This document shows, piece after piece, positions 1 through 8,775 of a DNA stretch of 64,000 bases. Source of the stretch: Thiobacillus sp. UBA2597 (GTDB lineage: Bacteria; Pseudomonadota; Gammaproteobacteria; Burkholderiales; Thiobacillaceae); assembly GCA_002339725.1 (NCBI GenBank), contig DDKN01000001.1, positions 1 to 64,000 of the forward strand. The letters are read 5' to 3'. A model generated the notes under the pieces. The model did no database searches, was not told the origin of the DNA, and saw only the letters and a list, made by a program, of their open reading frames with translations. Within the stretch, counting starts at the first letter, position 1. The number at the start of each line of letters is the position of its first letter. The position numbers and the translations under genes were made by a program.

Positions 1-305
1 CCCGGGCTCGAGCCGTTGTAGCCCCACATGTTGACCTTCATGCCGGGGGCGAACTCGCGCACCACCGGCTCGGCCACCAGGTGGAACTCCTTCCAGCCCT
101 TGTTCATGCGGAACGGCAGGGACCAGCCATTGAGCGTCACCACCGGATTGTAGGGGCGGCCGCTACCCGGCGGCCGCGGTGGCTGGGTGGCCGGGTCGGT
201 CAGGCTCACGGCCTCGGGCAGGCCGGCCGCCTGCACCCGGGAGACCAGGGCGCTGCCCAGCACGGCGGCACCGGAACCGGCGAGGAACTGTCGGCGCGTC
301 AGCAT
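1..305 (-). CDS. Multicopper oxidase, N-terminal part (cut by window edge)
   Basis: The first ~101 residues of an exported copper-type oxidase; the rest lies beyond base 1. It opens with a twin-arginine signal (LTRRQFLAGSGAAVLGSAL), which fits a cofactor-loaded enzyme exported folded to the periplasm. The mature part contains VTLNGWSLPFRMNKGWKEF and VNMWGYNGSSPG; the latter matches the NGxxPG segment near the first cupredoxin domain of CopA/CueO-like enzymes. Family members oxidise Cu(I) or organic substrates with oxygen. ATG at 305 is preferred because GGAGAA lies about 7 nt before it; an in-frame ATG at 320 would add five residues. It follows the TolC-like gene by 19 bp, so it is probably the third gene of a metal-resistance operon. 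The family call is fairly secure, the substrate is not. Confidence 0.8.
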   Translation of the reverse strand, partial: MLTRRQFLAGSGAAVLGSALVSRVQAAGLPEAVSLTDPATQPPRPPGSGRPYNPVVTLNGWSLPFRMNKGWKEFHLVAEPVVREFAPGMKVNMWGYNGSSP

Positions 306-324
306 CGTTTTTTTCTCCATGTCG

Positions 325-1746
325 TCAGTGGCCGCCCACGGCCCCGGCCGCGGCCGGAATGCCGGCGGACAGCGGCACGCTACCGGCGCCGCTGCCATTG
401 AGGCTGAGTTGCAGACTGGACTCGGCCAGCCAGAAATCCTTCAGGGCCTGGATCGCAGCATTGACGCTGGCCACCTGCTCGCGCGCATCGGCCAGAAGAT
501 CGAATACGCTGATCAGCATGCCGTTGTAGCGCAGCAGGTTTTCCTCCGAGATCTTCTTGCGCAGGGGCACGATCTCGTCGCGGTAATGGCGCGCCAGGTC
601 ATAGGCCGTGCGGTAGGCGTGATAGGCCTCGCGCACCTCGGACTGGGCCTGCACCGCCCGCTCGGCGGCGCGCTGCATCGCCTGGCTGTATAGGGCCTCG
701 GCCTTGGCCACACGCGCCGTGCCCCAGTCGAAGATGGGCAGATTGAGCTCGATCTCGTAGCCCCGCTTGACCGGGGCCGCGTTCGAGTTGCTGTTCAGAT
801 AGCCCACCTCCAGCACGTTGATGAAACGGGTGGCCCGGGTCAGGCCGAGATTGTTGGCCAGGGCCTCCAGCTCCTGCTTTGCCATCTGGATGTCCAGGCG
901 CCGTTCCATGGCCAGTTGTTCCAGGCTGGCCGCCTCCTGCGGCCGGGCCGGCAATTCGGGCAGCCGCTCGGGCAGGACATAGGCCAGCTGCCGGCCGTTC
1001 AGGCCGAGCAGGCGGTTGAGCCGCTCGCGTTCGGCCAGCGCGCTCTGTTGCGCGCGCGCCCGCTGCGCGGTGACTTCGGCATAGAACACCTGCTCGCGCT
1101 GCTGGCGCAGCTGGCTGAAATTGCCGCTGCGCGCCATGCGCGCCGCCAGTTCGGCCCCGGCCTCGGCCGCCGCCTGGGCCTGGGCCAGGTAGTTCACCGC
1201 CTCCTGTGCCGCCACCGCCGAGAAATAGGCCTTGCGGGTGTCGGCCGCCAGGCGCAGCACCTCGTTCGCCAGGCGCAATTGGGTCTGGGCAAGGCGGCGC
1301 TGCTCGATCTCGCTGCGCTTGGGCAGCGTCAACAGGTGCATGAGATCGAACAAAAAGGTGCGCTCGTACTCGCGCTCATCGCCCTGACTGAAACGGCCGA
1401 AACTGAAGCCGGGATTCTTCAGGCGCCCGGCCTGCACCAGGTCGGCCTCGACGATGCCCAGCTCGGCCAGGCCGGCCTGCAGTCCGCGGTTGTTGAGCAG
1501 GGCGATCTTGACCGCGCTCTCCGCCGTGAGCGGCTGGGCCAGCAGACGCTCGACCTCGTCGCGCGCGCGCGCCGCCTCCGTCGCGGTCTGGACGCGCTGA
1601 ACCGAAACGCCAGCCCGTTCCTGGACGATGGCATCGACCCGGCCCAGGCCGCCGTCGGGGCTGAACGTGGCGCAGCCGGTCAGCAGCAGCGTGCCGAGCG
1701 CAGCCAGCGCCAGCCGGGTTTTCGGGCAAAATGCGGCGCCGCGCAT
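325..1746 (-). CDS. TolC/CusC-family outer membrane efflux lipoprotein
   Basis: Outer-membrane factor of 473 residues. The N-terminus is a lipoprotein signal peptide with a lipobox ending LLTGC (Cys25), as in CusC/OprM-type factors. The body is alpha-helical with the two internal repeats typical of TolC proteins; recognisable segments are SAVKIALLNNRGLQAGLAEL (approx. residues 78-97) and NLPIFDWGTARVAKAEALYS (near 330-350). Such proteins form the trimeric exit duct of RND or ABC efflux pumps, but no membrane-fusion protein or RND pump is visible here. Its ATG overlaps the stop of the His/Met-rich gene (TGATG), so the two are translationally coupled, and the oxidase follows. A role in copper or silver export is inferred from neighbours. 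Confidence 0.85.
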   Translation of the reverse strand: MRGAAFCPKTRLALAALGTLLLTGCATFSPDGGLGRVDAIVQERAGVSVQRVQTATEAARARDEVERLLAQPLTAESAVKIALLNNRGLQAGLAELGIVEADLVQAGRLKNPGFSFGRFSQGDEREYERTFLFDLMHLLTLPKRSEIEQRRLAQTQLRLANEVLRLAADTRKAYFSAVAAQEAVNYLAQAQAAAEAGAELAARMARSGNFSQLRQQREQVFYAEVTAQRARAQQSALAERERLNRLLGLNGRQLAYVLPERLPELPARPQEAASLEQLAMERRLDIQMAKQELEALANNLGLTRATRFINVLEVGYLNSNSNAAPVKRGYEIELNLPIFDWGTARVAKAEALYSQAMQRAAERAVQAQSEVREAYHAYRTAYDLARHYRDEIVPLRKKISEENLLRYNGMLISVFDLLADAREQVASVNAAIQALKDFWLAESSLQLSLNGSGAGSVPLSAGIPAAAGAVGGH

Positions 1747-2069
1747 CAGCGGCCACCCCGCTGGCCGGCATGGCTGCCATGGCCGTCGTGGTCTGCCTGC
1801 CGCGCCTGGCCGGTGTGGCCACCGGGCATTGCGCCAGGATCCACGCCGTGGCCGGCGTGCATGGCGTGACCGTGCTCCATGTGGTGACCGGCGGGGCCGG
1901 CCGTCTCTGCCACCGCCCGGTTCGCCGCGCGCCAGTCGAGCGGTTCCGCCGCCCGATAGGGCCGGTAGTCGGAGAAGACCGAGCGATAGCCGGGCTCCTG
2001 CCCGACCGCGAGGGCGGGCAGGAGCCCGCTGAGCGCCAGCCCGGCCAAGATGAGGGATAGGCGTTTCAT
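1746..2069 (-). CDS. Small periplasmic His/Met-rich protein, probable metal binder
   Basis: A 107-residue protein with a clear Sec signal peptide (MKRLSLILAGLALSGLLPAL, cleavage near AVG-QEP). The mature N-terminal half contains YRSVFSDYRPYRAAEPLDWRA, a pattern seen in small proteins next to copper-efflux genes. The C-terminal half is a low-complexity tail of His, Met, Gly and Asp (HHMEHGHAMHAGHG, later HTGQARQADHDGHGSHAG), as expected of a Cu/Ag-binding periplasmic peptide. It is the first gene after the palindrome at 2152-2171 and overlaps the TolC-like gene by one base. No catalytic motif is present. Metal binding is inferred from composition and context; no named family is claimed. Confidence 0.75.
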   Translation of the reverse strand: MKRLSLILAGLALSGLLPALAVGQEPGYRSVFSDYRPYRAAEPLDWRAANRAVAETAGPAGHHMEHGHAMHAGHGVDPGAMPGGHTGQARQADHDGHGSHAGQRGGR

Positions 2070-2151
2070 CAAAGCTGTCCTTCCGTGATGCAAGCCGATG
2101 GGGATCTGCCGGGCATCATGGCGCCGCCTGCCTGACCCAAGCCTGACAGCC

Positions 2152-2171
2152 GGATTACAAGTTTGTAATCC
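2152..2171. promoter_or_regulatory. Perfect palindrome, probable CopR/CusR operator
   Basis: The sequence GGATTACAAGTTTGTAATCC is a 9-bp inverted repeat around a 2-nt centre. It lies between the divergent metal-resistance operon and the response regulator gene. Heavy-metal OmpR-type regulators (CopR, CusR, PcoR) bind dyads with TTACAA/TTGTAA-type half sites, so this is the expected common operator for both directions. Confidence 0.75.
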
Positions 2172-2207
2172 GCCCGGCCGCCCGGCACATGCGGCACAAT
2201 GCGCGGC

Positions 2208-2891
2208 ATGAAGATCCTGATCGTGGAAGACGAACCCAAGACCGGCGATTACCTCCGGCAGGGTCTGGCCGAGGCCGGTTTCGTGGTCGATCTCGCCCGC
2301 AACGGCCCCGATGGCCTGCACCTGGCGCGCGGCGGCGACTACGACCTCGCGATCCTGGACGTCATGCTGCCGGGCCTGGACGGCTGGCAATTGCTGCAGA
2401 CCCTGCGCGCCGAGGGCCACGGCCTGCCGGTGCTGTTCCTCACCGCGCGCGATCAGGTCGAGGACCGGGTGCGCGGCCTGGAACTCGGCGCCGACGATTA
2501 TCTGGTCAAACCCTTCGCCTTCACCGAGCTGCTGGCACGGGTGCGCACCCTGTTGCGGCGCGGCAAGCCGGCCCCGGCCCAGGGCGTGCTGCGCGCGGCC
2601 GATCTGGAGATGGACCTGCTGCGCCGGCGCGTCAGCCGCGCCGGCCGGCGCATCGAGCTGACCGCCAAGGAATTCGCCCTGCTGGAACTGTTCCTGCGCC
2701 GCCAGGGCGAGGTGCTGCCGCGCGCCCTGATCGCCTCGCAGGTCTGGGACATGAACTTCGACAGCGACACCAATGTGGTCGAGGTCGCGGTGCGCCGGCT
2801 GCGGGCCAAGATCGACGATGCCTTCGAGCCCAAGCTGATCCGCACCGTGCGTGGCATGGGTTATGTGCTGGAGGTGCCAGCGGCGCCATGA
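2208..2891 (+). CDS. Heavy-metal response regulator (CopR/CusR type)
   Basis: A 227-residue OmpR-class transcription factor. The N-terminal receiver (approx. 1-120) has the acidic pair EDE, phosphoacceptor Asp51 in [14 protein letters not shown] with the switch Thr, and the VKPF lysine. The C-terminal winged helix (approx. 125-225) ends in the recognition region [15 protein letters not shown] and the wing hairpin [11 protein letters not shown]. These fit the CusR/CopR subfamily, which activates copper or silver efflux genes once phosphorylated. ATG at 2208 gives the canonical MKILIVEDE start; an ATG at 2199 would add three residues. Its stop overlaps the start of the sensor kinase gene by 4 bp. 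The adjacent palindrome is its likely target. Confidence 0.88.
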   Translation: MKILIVEDEPKTGDYLRQGLAEAGFVVDLARNGPDGLHLARGGDYDLAILDVMLPGLDGWQLLQTLRAEGHGLPVLFLTARDQVEDRVRGLELGADDYLVKPFAFTELLARVRTLLRRGKPAPAQGVLRAADLEMDLLRRRVSRAGRRIELTAKEFALLELFLRRQGEVLPRALIASQVWDMNFDSDTNVVEVAVRRLRAKIDDAFEPKLIRTVRGMGYVLEVPAAP

Positions 2892-4264
2892 AGCCCCTGT
2901 CGCTCACCGCCCGCATCAGCCTGTTGTTCGCCGGGGCCGCCGCCATCGTTTTGCTCGCGGTGGGCTGGGTGCTGGCCCGGGCGGTCGAGGCCCACTTCGT
3001 CGACGAGGACCGGCACGAGATCCACGGCAAGTTCGAGCTGATCGGCAATCTTTTGGGCAAGGCACACGAGCAGAATCAGTTCGATGCCCTGGCCCAGCAG
3101 CTGGATGACGCCCTGGTCGGTCACCACGGCCTGTCGGTCACCATCGTCGACGACCGGGGCGCGGTCTGGTTCGCCAGTTCCGGCGCGCCTTATCCCAAAG
3201 CGCTGCTGGCATCCGCGCCGGCGCCGGCCGAGCAGCTGATCCTGTGGGACGAGGCAGGCCGCAGCTATCGGGGCCAGACCCGCACCCTGCCGGCCGGACC
3301 CGCAGCCCGGCCCTATCGGGTCGCCATTGCCCTCGACATCACACACCACCAGGTGTTCATGGCCGAGTTCCGGCGTCTGCTCGCGTTCGCGCTGCTGCTC
3401 GCCGTGCTGGCCACCGCCGGGTTGGGCTGGGTCGCCACCCGGCGCGGCCTCATCCCGCTGCGCGACATGACCCGCATGGCCTCCAGCCTGTCGGCCAACC
3501 GGCTGACCGAACGCCTGCAAAGCGCCGGCACCCCGGCTGAATTGCAGACGCTGGTGCAGGCCTTCAATGCCATGCTCGACCGGCTGGAGGATGCCTTCCA
3601 GCGCCTGTCGCATTTCTCGTCCGATCTGGCGCACGAGCTGCGCACCCCGATCAGCAATCTGCGCACCCAGACCGAGGTCGCGCTCAGCCGTGCCCGCAGC
3701 GCCGAGGAATACCGCGACACCCTGCAGTCCAACCTGGAGGAGTACGAAAAGCTGGCGCGCATGATCAGCGACATGCTGTTTTTGGCCCAGGCCGACAACA
3801 GGCTGATCGTGCCCCGGCGCGAGCCGATCGACCTGGCGCACGAGGCCCGGCGCCTGGCCGAGTTCTACGAGGCCCTGGCCACGGAACAGGGGGTCGTCCT
3901 GGCGGTCGAGGGCATGGCGCGCTGCACCGGCGACCGGCTCATGCTGCAACGGGCCCTGTCCAATCTCTTGGCCAACGCCATCCGCCACACGGCGCCGGGT
4001 GGCACGGTGCGGCTGGCCCTGAGCGAGCGGGCCGGCCAGGCGGAGGTCGCCATCGAGAACCCCGGTCCTGCCATCCCGCCCGAACATCTGCCCCATCTGT
4101 TCGACCGCTTCTACCAGGTCGACCCGGCCCGGCGCCAGGGCGAACATGCCGGGCTGGGGCTGGCGATCACGAAATCCATCGTCGAGGCCCACGGCGGCAG
4201 CATCGAGGTGCAGTCCGAGGCGGGCCTCACCCGGTTCCGGCTGCGCCTGCCCGAGGCGGCCTGA
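2888..4264 (+). CDS. Heavy-metal sensor histidine kinase (CopS/CusS type)
   Basis: A 458-residue inner-membrane sensor. One membrane helix lies near residues 9-30 and a second near 160-185, enclosing a periplasmic metal-sensing loop of about 130 residues. A HAMP linker follows ([20 protein letters not shown]), then the dimerisation domain with phosphorylated His249 in [11 protein letters not shown] and a HATPase domain with N box (LLANAIRHT), DRFYQ and G box (GLGLAIT). It is translationally coupled to the response regulator (ATGA overlap) and presumably phosphorylates its Asp51 when periplasmic Cu or Ag rises. The specific metal cannot be read from the sequence. Confidence 0.87.
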   Translation: MKPLSLTARISLLFAGAAAIVLLAVGWVLARAVEAHFVDEDRHEIHGKFELIGNLLGKAHEQNQFDALAQQLDDALVGHHGLSVTIVDDRGAVWFASSGAPYPKALLASAPAPAEQLILWDEAGRSYRGQTRTLPAGPAARPYRVAIALDITHHQVFMAEFRRLLAFALLLAVLATAGLGWVATRRGLIPLRDMTRMASSLSANRLTERLQSAGTPAELQTLVQAFNAMLDRLEDAFQRLSHFSSDLAHELRTPISNLRTQTEVALSRARSAEEYRDTLQSNLEEYEKLARMISDMLFLAQADNRLIVPRREPIDLAHEARRLAEFYEALATEQGVVLAVEGMARCTGDRLMLQRALSNLLANAIRHTAPGGTVRLALSERAGQAEVAIENPGPAIPPEHLPHLFDRFYQVDPARRQGEHAGLGLAITKSIVEAHGGSIEVQSEAGLTRFRLRLPEAA

Positions 4265-4289
4265 ACACAAAGCGGTCAGGCCGAGCGGG

Positions 4290-4295
4290 TATACT
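4290..4295 (+). promoter_or_regulatory. Possible -10 element (TATACT) for pgi
   Basis: TATACT sits 32 bp before the pgi start codon in the short gap after the sensor kinase. No convincing -35 hexamer is visible at the usual spacing, so this is tentative. Confidence 0.3.
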
Positions 4296-4327
4296 CGGGA
4301 ACCCAGTCATCCCTTGGAGAAACCGCG

Positions 4328-5956
4328 ATGTATCCGAGCTGGCAGCGCCTGAAAGAACACCGCAAGGGCTGGAAAGACCTGCACCTGCGCAGCCTGTTCG
4401 CGCAGGACGCCAGGCGTTTCGAGCGCTTCTCGCTCACGCTCGATGATCTGCTGCTCGACTATTCCAAGAACCTCATCACCGAGGAAACCCTGCGCCTGCT
4501 GCTGCAGCTGGCGCGCGAGGCCGGCGTCGAAGCCCGGCGCGACGCCATGCTCGCCGGTGAGAAGATCAACCTGACCGAACAGCGCGCCGTGCTGCACACC
4601 GCCCTGCGCAACCGTTCCGACCGGATCATCCGGGTCGACGGTGTCGATGTCATGCCGGCCGTACGCCGGGTGCTGGCGCAGATGCGCGCCTTCGCCGACG
4701 CCGTGCGCGACGGGCGCTGGCGCGGCTATACGGACAAACCCATTACCGACGTGGTCAACATCGGCATCGGCGGCTCCGACCTGGGACCGGCCATGGTCTG
4801 CCAGGCGCTCGCCCCCTATGGCCGGCCCGGGCTGCGCGCGCACTTCGTCTCCAACGTCGACCCCAGCCATCTGCACGACACCCTGCAGGGCCTGAACCCC
4901 GAGACCACGCTGTTCATCGTCGCCTCCAAGACCTTCACCACCCAGGAGACGCTCGCCAACGCCCGTGCCGCGCGCAAATGGCTGCTGGCCCGGGCGCACG
5001 ACGAGGCGGCGGTGGCCCGGCACTTCGTCGCGGTCTCGACCAACGAGGCGGAGGTGCGCCGCTTCGGCATCGATCCCGCCAACATGTTCGAATTCTGGGA
5101 CTGGGTGGGCGGCCGCTATTCGCTCTGGTCCGCCATCGGCCTGCCCATCGCCATCCACATCGGCATGGACCATTTCGAGGCCCTGCTCGCCGGCGGCTTC
5201 GAGATGGATGAGCATTTCCGCACGGCGCCGCTGGAACGCAACATGCCGGTGCTGCTCGGCCTGCTCGGGCTCTGGTACAACAACTTCTGGGATGCCCAGA
5301 GCTGGGCCCTGCTGCCCTATGACCAGCACCTGGCGCGGCTGCCCGCCTATTGCCAGCAGCTGGACATGGAATCGAACGGCAAGAGCATCACCCGCTCCGG
5401 CAAACCGAGCCGCGTCGCCACCGGCCCGGTGCTGTTCGGCGAACCCGGCACCAACGGCCAGCATGCCTTCTACCAGCTCATCCACCAGGGCAGCCGGCTG
5501 GTGCCCTGCGATTTCCTCGCTGCCGCGGAAAGCCACAACGACCTGAACGGCCAGCACGCCATCCTGCTGTCCAACTTCTTCGCCCAGACCGAGGCCCTGA
5601 TGCGCGGCAAGACCCGGGCCGAGGTCGAGGCTGAACTCGCGGCGGCAGGTCTGAGCAAAGGCCAGATCCGCCAACTGGCGCCGCACAAGGTGTTTTCCGG
5701 CAACCGGCCGACCAATTCCCTGCTCTATCGCCGGCTCACGCCGCACACCCTGGGCCGGCTGATCGCGCTCTACGAACACAAGATCTTCGTCCAGGGCGCG
5801 ATCTGGGACATCAACTCCTTCGACCAGTGGGGCGTCGAACTGGGCAAGCAGCTGGCCAAGGCCATCCTGCCCGAGCTGGCCGATCCGGTGCCGACCACGA
5901 GCCATGACAGCTCGACCAACGGCCTGATCAACCACTACAAGCAACTGCGGAGGTGA
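4328..5956 (+). CDS. pgi: Glucose-6-phosphate isomerase
   Basis: A 542-residue cytoplasmic enzyme interconverting glucose-6-phosphate and fructose-6-phosphate, the normal size for the long bacterial form. Family landmarks are [13 protein letters not shown] (sugar-phosphate binding), [13 protein letters not shown] (PGI signature 1), [18 protein letters not shown] (which carries the catalytic Glu region and His) and, near the C-terminus, [12 protein letters not shown], which carries the catalytic lysine. The ATG at 4328 follows TTGGAGAAACCGCG, a good ribosome site. The HDOD gene starts immediately downstream with its ribosome site inside the last codons, so the two are probably co-transcribed. 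With the transaldolase at 15872 it supports hexose/pentose-phosphate interconversion. Confidence 0.97.
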   Translation: MYPSWQRLKEHRKGWKDLHLRSLFAQDARRFERFSLTLDDLLLDYSKNLITEETLRLLLQLAREAGVEARRDAMLAGEKINLTEQRAVLHTALRNRSDRIIRVDGVDVMPAVRRVLAQMRAFADAVRDGRWRGYTDKPITDVVNIGIGGSDLGPAMVCQALAPYGRPGLRAHFVSNVDPSHLHDTLQGLNPETTLFIVASKTFTTQETLANARAARKWLLARAHDEAAVARHFVAVSTNEAEVRRFGIDPANMFEFWDWVGGRYSLWSAIGLPIAIHIGMDHFEALLAGGFEMDEHFRTAPLERNMPVLLGLLGLWYNNFWDAQSWALLPYDQHLARLPAYCQQLDMESNGKSITRSGKPSRVATGPVLFGEPGTNGQHAFYQLIHQGSRLVPCDFLAAAESHNDLNGQHAILLSNFFAQTEALMRGKTRAEVEAELAAAGLSKGQIRQLAPHKVFSGNRPTNSLLYRRLTPHTLGRLIALYEHKIFVQGAIWDINSFDQWGVELGKQLAKAILPELADPVPTTSHDSSTNGLINHYKQLRR

Positions 5957-5958
5957 CC

Positions 5959-6786
5959 ATGCCCGCCCAAACCGCACCGGCCTTGAGCCCGGACAGCCTC
6001 CTGATCCCCTCGCCGCCCACCCTGCTGATCGAACTGGAGCGGCTGATGGAGGCGGAAGACATCAACATCGCGGCCGTCGCCAGTTTGATCTCGCAGGACC
6101 CGGGCATCACCGCGCAGATCTTCCGCCAGCTCGCCTCGCCCGTGTATGGCCTGAACAAGCCGCCCGAGAGCCTGGGCAAGGCGGTCTCGCTCATCGGTCT
6201 GAAAACCCTGCACGACCTGGTCAAGGCCATCTGCCTGCGCCAGGTGCTGTCGGGCGACTCGCCCTTCTTCGAATGGTTCTGGGAACGCTCGGCCGACATC
6301 TCCCGCCTGGCCGCCGCCATCGCCTGGGCCCAGCGCACGGTGGTCAACGTGTTGCCGGAACATGCCCACCTGGTCGGCCTGTTCCACGACTGCGGCATTC
6401 CCGTGCTGGCCCTGCACCACAAGCCGTACAACGCCTGTTTCGGCCAGGCCGGCGCCTACCAGTGGCCGGACATCCGCAAGGAAGACGCCAGGTTCCAGAC
6501 CGACCATGCCGTGGTCGGCTATCTGGTGGCCAGGCACTGGAAGCTGCCGGACTATGTCTGCCAGGCCGTGCGCCATCACCACGAGATCGTTCAGGCCGAG
6601 CACAAGGCGGCCACGCTGGTCGCCATTCTGCAAATGGCCATGCACCTCTATAACCTGCGCCACGGCCTGGACGACGAGGAATGGGAAGGCGTGCGCGCGC
6701 GGGTGCTGGACGAGCTCGGCATCCTGCCCAAGGAGTTACCAGCCTTTCAGGAAGACATCCTGGACCAAACCCAACCCAGCCAATGA
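5959..6786 (+). CDS. HDOD-domain signalling protein
   Basis: A 275-residue cytoplasmic protein consisting of one HDOD domain, a relative of HD phosphohydrolases without the full metal-ligand set. Seen are SLISQDPGITAQIFRQLAS (approx. 33-51), the central LVGLFHDCGIPVLAL (HD-like dyad) and ARHWKLPDYVCQAVRHHHEI. HDOD proteins act in bacterial signalling, chemotaxis-linked and stress pathways, usually through protein contacts. ATG 5959 is chosen because GGAGG at 5949-5953 precedes it by 5 nt; an in-frame GTG at 5953 would place that site inside the gene. It is likely translated by coupling from pgi. No partner is visible nearby, so the signal it serves is unknown. Confidence 0.85.
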   Translation: MPAQTAPALSPDSLLIPSPPTLLIELERLMEAEDINIAAVASLISQDPGITAQIFRQLASPVYGLNKPPESLGKAVSLIGLKTLHDLVKAICLRQVLSGDSPFFEWFWERSADISRLAAAIAWAQRTVVNVLPEHAHLVGLFHDCGIPVLALHHKPYNACFGQAGAYQWPDIRKEDARFQTDHAVVGYLVARHWKLPDYVCQAVRHHHEIVQAEHKAATLVAILQMAMHLYNLRHGLDDEEWEGVRARVLDELGILPKELPAFQEDILDQTQPSQ

Positions 6787-6789
6787 CAC

Positions 6790-7182
6790 ATGCCCATCAT
6801 GGACTACATCGCCCTGCGCCACCTGCACCTGCTCACCGTTGTCATCACCCTCGCCCTGTTTCTGCTGCGTGCCTACTGGATGCTGCGCGATGCGCCGCAA
6901 CGCCAGGCCAGATGGCTCAGGATCGTGCCCCACACCAACGACACCATCCTGCTTGGCGCTGCCATCGGCATGCTGGTCGTGGCCGAGGTGAACCCCCTGA
7001 ACCAACCCTGGCTCATCGCCAAGATCGTCGGCCTTCTGGCCTACATCGGCCTCGGCAGCGTGGCCCTGAAACGCGGCAAGACCCGCGCCGTGCGGATCAA
7101 GGCACTGATCGCCGCGCTCGGCGTGTTCGCCTACATCGTGGCGGTGGCGCTGACCAAGCAGGTGGTGCCCGGCCTGTCCTGA
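6790..7182 (+). CDS. SirB2-family integral membrane protein
   Basis: A 130-residue hydrophobic protein with four predicted membrane helices: LHLLTVVITLALFLLRAYWM, ILLGAAIGMLVVAEV, WLIAKIVGLLAYIGLGSVAL and IAALGVFAYIVAVAL. The opening MDYIALRHLHLL and the segment ARWLRIVPHTNDTILLGAA are characteristic of the SirB2/YchQ family, whose biochemical role is not settled. An ATG at 6799 (MDYIAL) would match family N-termini better than 6790, but both are in frame and close. It begins 3 bp after the HDOD stop, so it shares that transcript. Confidence 0.83.
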   Translation: MPIMDYIALRHLHLLTVVITLALFLLRAYWMLRDAPQRQARWLRIVPHTNDTILLGAAIGMLVVAEVNPLNQPWLIAKIVGLLAYIGLGSVALKRGKTRAVRIKALIAALGVFAYIVAVALTKQVVPGLS

Positions 7183-7265
7183 CAGAAAATTGCGTCTAAC
7201 ATGAAAACACCGCGCGGACCGCATCGGCGCGCCGCATCAACCATAAACAGCCGTGGGAGGCAGGA

Positions 7266-7853
7266 ATGGCACAGACGATCGATGACAAAACCCTGGATCA
7301 GATGCCGGTGCAGGACTACGATCAGGTCCGGCCGCAACTCAAATCCGGCGATCTGCTGTTCGCCTCGGGCAGCTACCCGGCCTCCAAACTGATCCAGAAA
7401 TTCACCGATTCGGTGTGGAGCCACGTCGGCATCCTCTTCCGGGTGGAATCGCTCGACCGCGTGCTGCTGCTGGAAAGCGTGGAGGACATGGGCGTGCGCT
7501 TCGCCCCCTTGTCGAAATACCTGAGCGACTACGAGAACGGCAAGCCCTATCGCGGCCGCGTGCTGATCGCGCGCCGACAGGACCTCAAGGCCCAGGCCAT
7601 CGCCGACCTGGCGCGCACCGGCATCGACGAACTGACCCGGCCTTACGATCGCGACGAGATCGCCAAGATCATGGTGCGCATCGCCCTGGGCAAGGGCAAG
7701 GCCCGGCGCGACCGGGAATACATCTGCTCAGAGCTGGTGCACGAATGTTTCGAGCGCGCCGGCTACGCCTTCGATTACAACCCGCGCGGCTTCGTCAGTC
7801 CGGAAGACATCTGGCGCCACGCCAGCGTGCAGGCCCGGTTCCGGCTGCTTTGA
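7266..7853 (+). CDS. YiiX-like permuted NlpC/P60 cysteine peptidase
   Basis: A 195-residue protein of the permuted papain-like family (YiiX/YebB, orthopoxvirus G6R-like). The conserved order is GDLLFASGS (approx. 28-36), the catalytic His block WSHVGILFRV (approx. 50-59) and, late in the chain, the nucleophile block REYICSELVHECFERAG. In permuted NlpC/P60 enzymes the His precedes the Cys, as here. Family members may hydrolyse amide or thioester bonds in the envelope or on lipids. No signal peptide is visible, so it may be cytoplasmic. GGGAGGCAGGA precedes the ATG. The lipoprotein gene starts 25 bp downstream. Confidence 0.82.
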   Translation: MAQTIDDKTLDQMPVQDYDQVRPQLKSGDLLFASGSYPASKLIQKFTDSVWSHVGILFRVESLDRVLLLESVEDMGVRFAPLSKYLSDYENGKPYRGRVLIARRQDLKAQAIADLARTGIDELTRPYDRDEIAKIMVRIALGKGKARRDREYICSELVHECFERAGYAFDYNPRGFVSPEDIWRHASVQARFRLL

Positions 7854-7878
7854 TGCGCCTTTTTTTGGGAGAGCTGCC

Positions 7879-8775
7879 ATGATCCTGACCCGTCTACACC
7901 TGCTTGCCGCGGCGGTTTCGCTCAGCCTGGCCGGCTGTGCCAGCATTCCCAGCGGTTCGGAGGAATTCCAGGGCGTGTTCACGGTCGACCCGGCCTTCAA
8001 CCTGCCCGGCACGAAAACCGGCGCGGCCCAGGCCGCGGGCAACGCCAACAAAGCGCCTTTCTACTGTTCGGCCGAGGCCCTGGAACCCTTCAATCTGGAC
8101 CGGGACAGCCTGCCCGGCATTGCCGCCCCGGCCTATCAGCATGCCACCAGCGAGGCCCTGCGCAACCGGCTGCAGACCCATTTGATGAGCCTGTCCGACC
8201 GCAACTGCGAATGCCACAAGGGCGCCATCTACGCCAATGCCGCGAGCAGCAATTTCGGCCTGGGCACCCTCACCTCGACGCTCGGCACCGCCGGCGCCCT
8301 GGTCGGCGGCGAGACGGCCAGCCGGGTGCTGAGCGGCCTGGCCGGCCTGAGCAACGCCACGCGCGCCCAGATGAACGAGAGCTTCTATCAGAACTATCTG
8401 GCCGGGGCCATCCTCAAGGCGATCGACAAGGATCGCGAGCAGATGGCGCAGGAGATCGAACGGCGCCAGGCCCTGCCGTTCGAGCGTTATTCGCTCGATG
8501 CCGCCATCCGCGACGCCCAGACCTATCATCAGAAATGCTCGTTCTATGCCGGCGTGCTCGCCCTCACCGCGGAGGCCGGCAAGATCGGCCTGTCAGGCAA
8601 CGAGCTGAAGGGACGCCTGGACGAGATCCGCAACCAGATCGCGGCCAACGAAACCGCGTTCGGCAAGGGCAGCGAGGCGGCGAAAAAACTGAACGCGCCC
8701 CTGCTGCGCCAGCTTGAGATCATGCAGATGCAGCTGATCGGCACCCCGGGCGGCGCACCCCCGGGCGGGCGTTAA
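7879..8775 (+). CDS. Uncharacterised lipoprotein
   Basis: A 298-residue predicted lipoprotein with signal peptide and lipobox SLAGC (Cys20). I do not recognise a family. The mature protein begins with a linker (SGSEEFQGVFTVDPAF) followed by an Ala/Leu-rich, mainly helical region. It has cysteines at PFYCSAEA, a close pair in NCECHKGAIY and one in YHQKCSFYAG, which could make two disulfides in the periplasm. A Gly-rich segment (NFGLGTLTSTLGTAGALVGG) resembles a short membrane or glycine-zipper hairpin. The last ~90 residues look coiled-coil. It follows the YiiX-like gene closely with GGGAGAGCTGCC before ATG and overlaps the end of comEC by 4 bp (convergent). Confidence 0.7.
   Translation: MILTRLHLLAAAVSLSLAGCASIPSGSEEFQGVFTVDPAFNLPGTKTGAAQAAGNANKAPFYCSAEALEPFNLDRDSLPGIAAPAYQHATSEALRNRLQTHLMSLSDRNCECHKGAIYANAASSNFGLGTLTSTLGTAGALVGGETASRVLSGLAGLSNATRAQMNESFYQNYLAGAILKAIDKDREQMAQEIERRQALPFERYSLDAAIRDAQTYHQKCSFYAGVLALTAEAGKIGLSGNELKGRLDEIRNQIAANETAFGKGSEAAKKLNAPLLRQLEIMQMQLIGTPGGAPPGGR

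Noticed and set aside
2189..4264. A 691-codon plus-strand frame joining part of the regulator region with the sensor kinase
   Set aside because: It reads the regulator in a wrong frame; the kinase has its own start at 2888, coupled to the regulator.
8161..8280. c-type haem site in the 7879 lipoprotein (NCECHKG)
   Set aside because: The spacing is CxCH, not CxxCH, so it is not a usual haem attachment motif.
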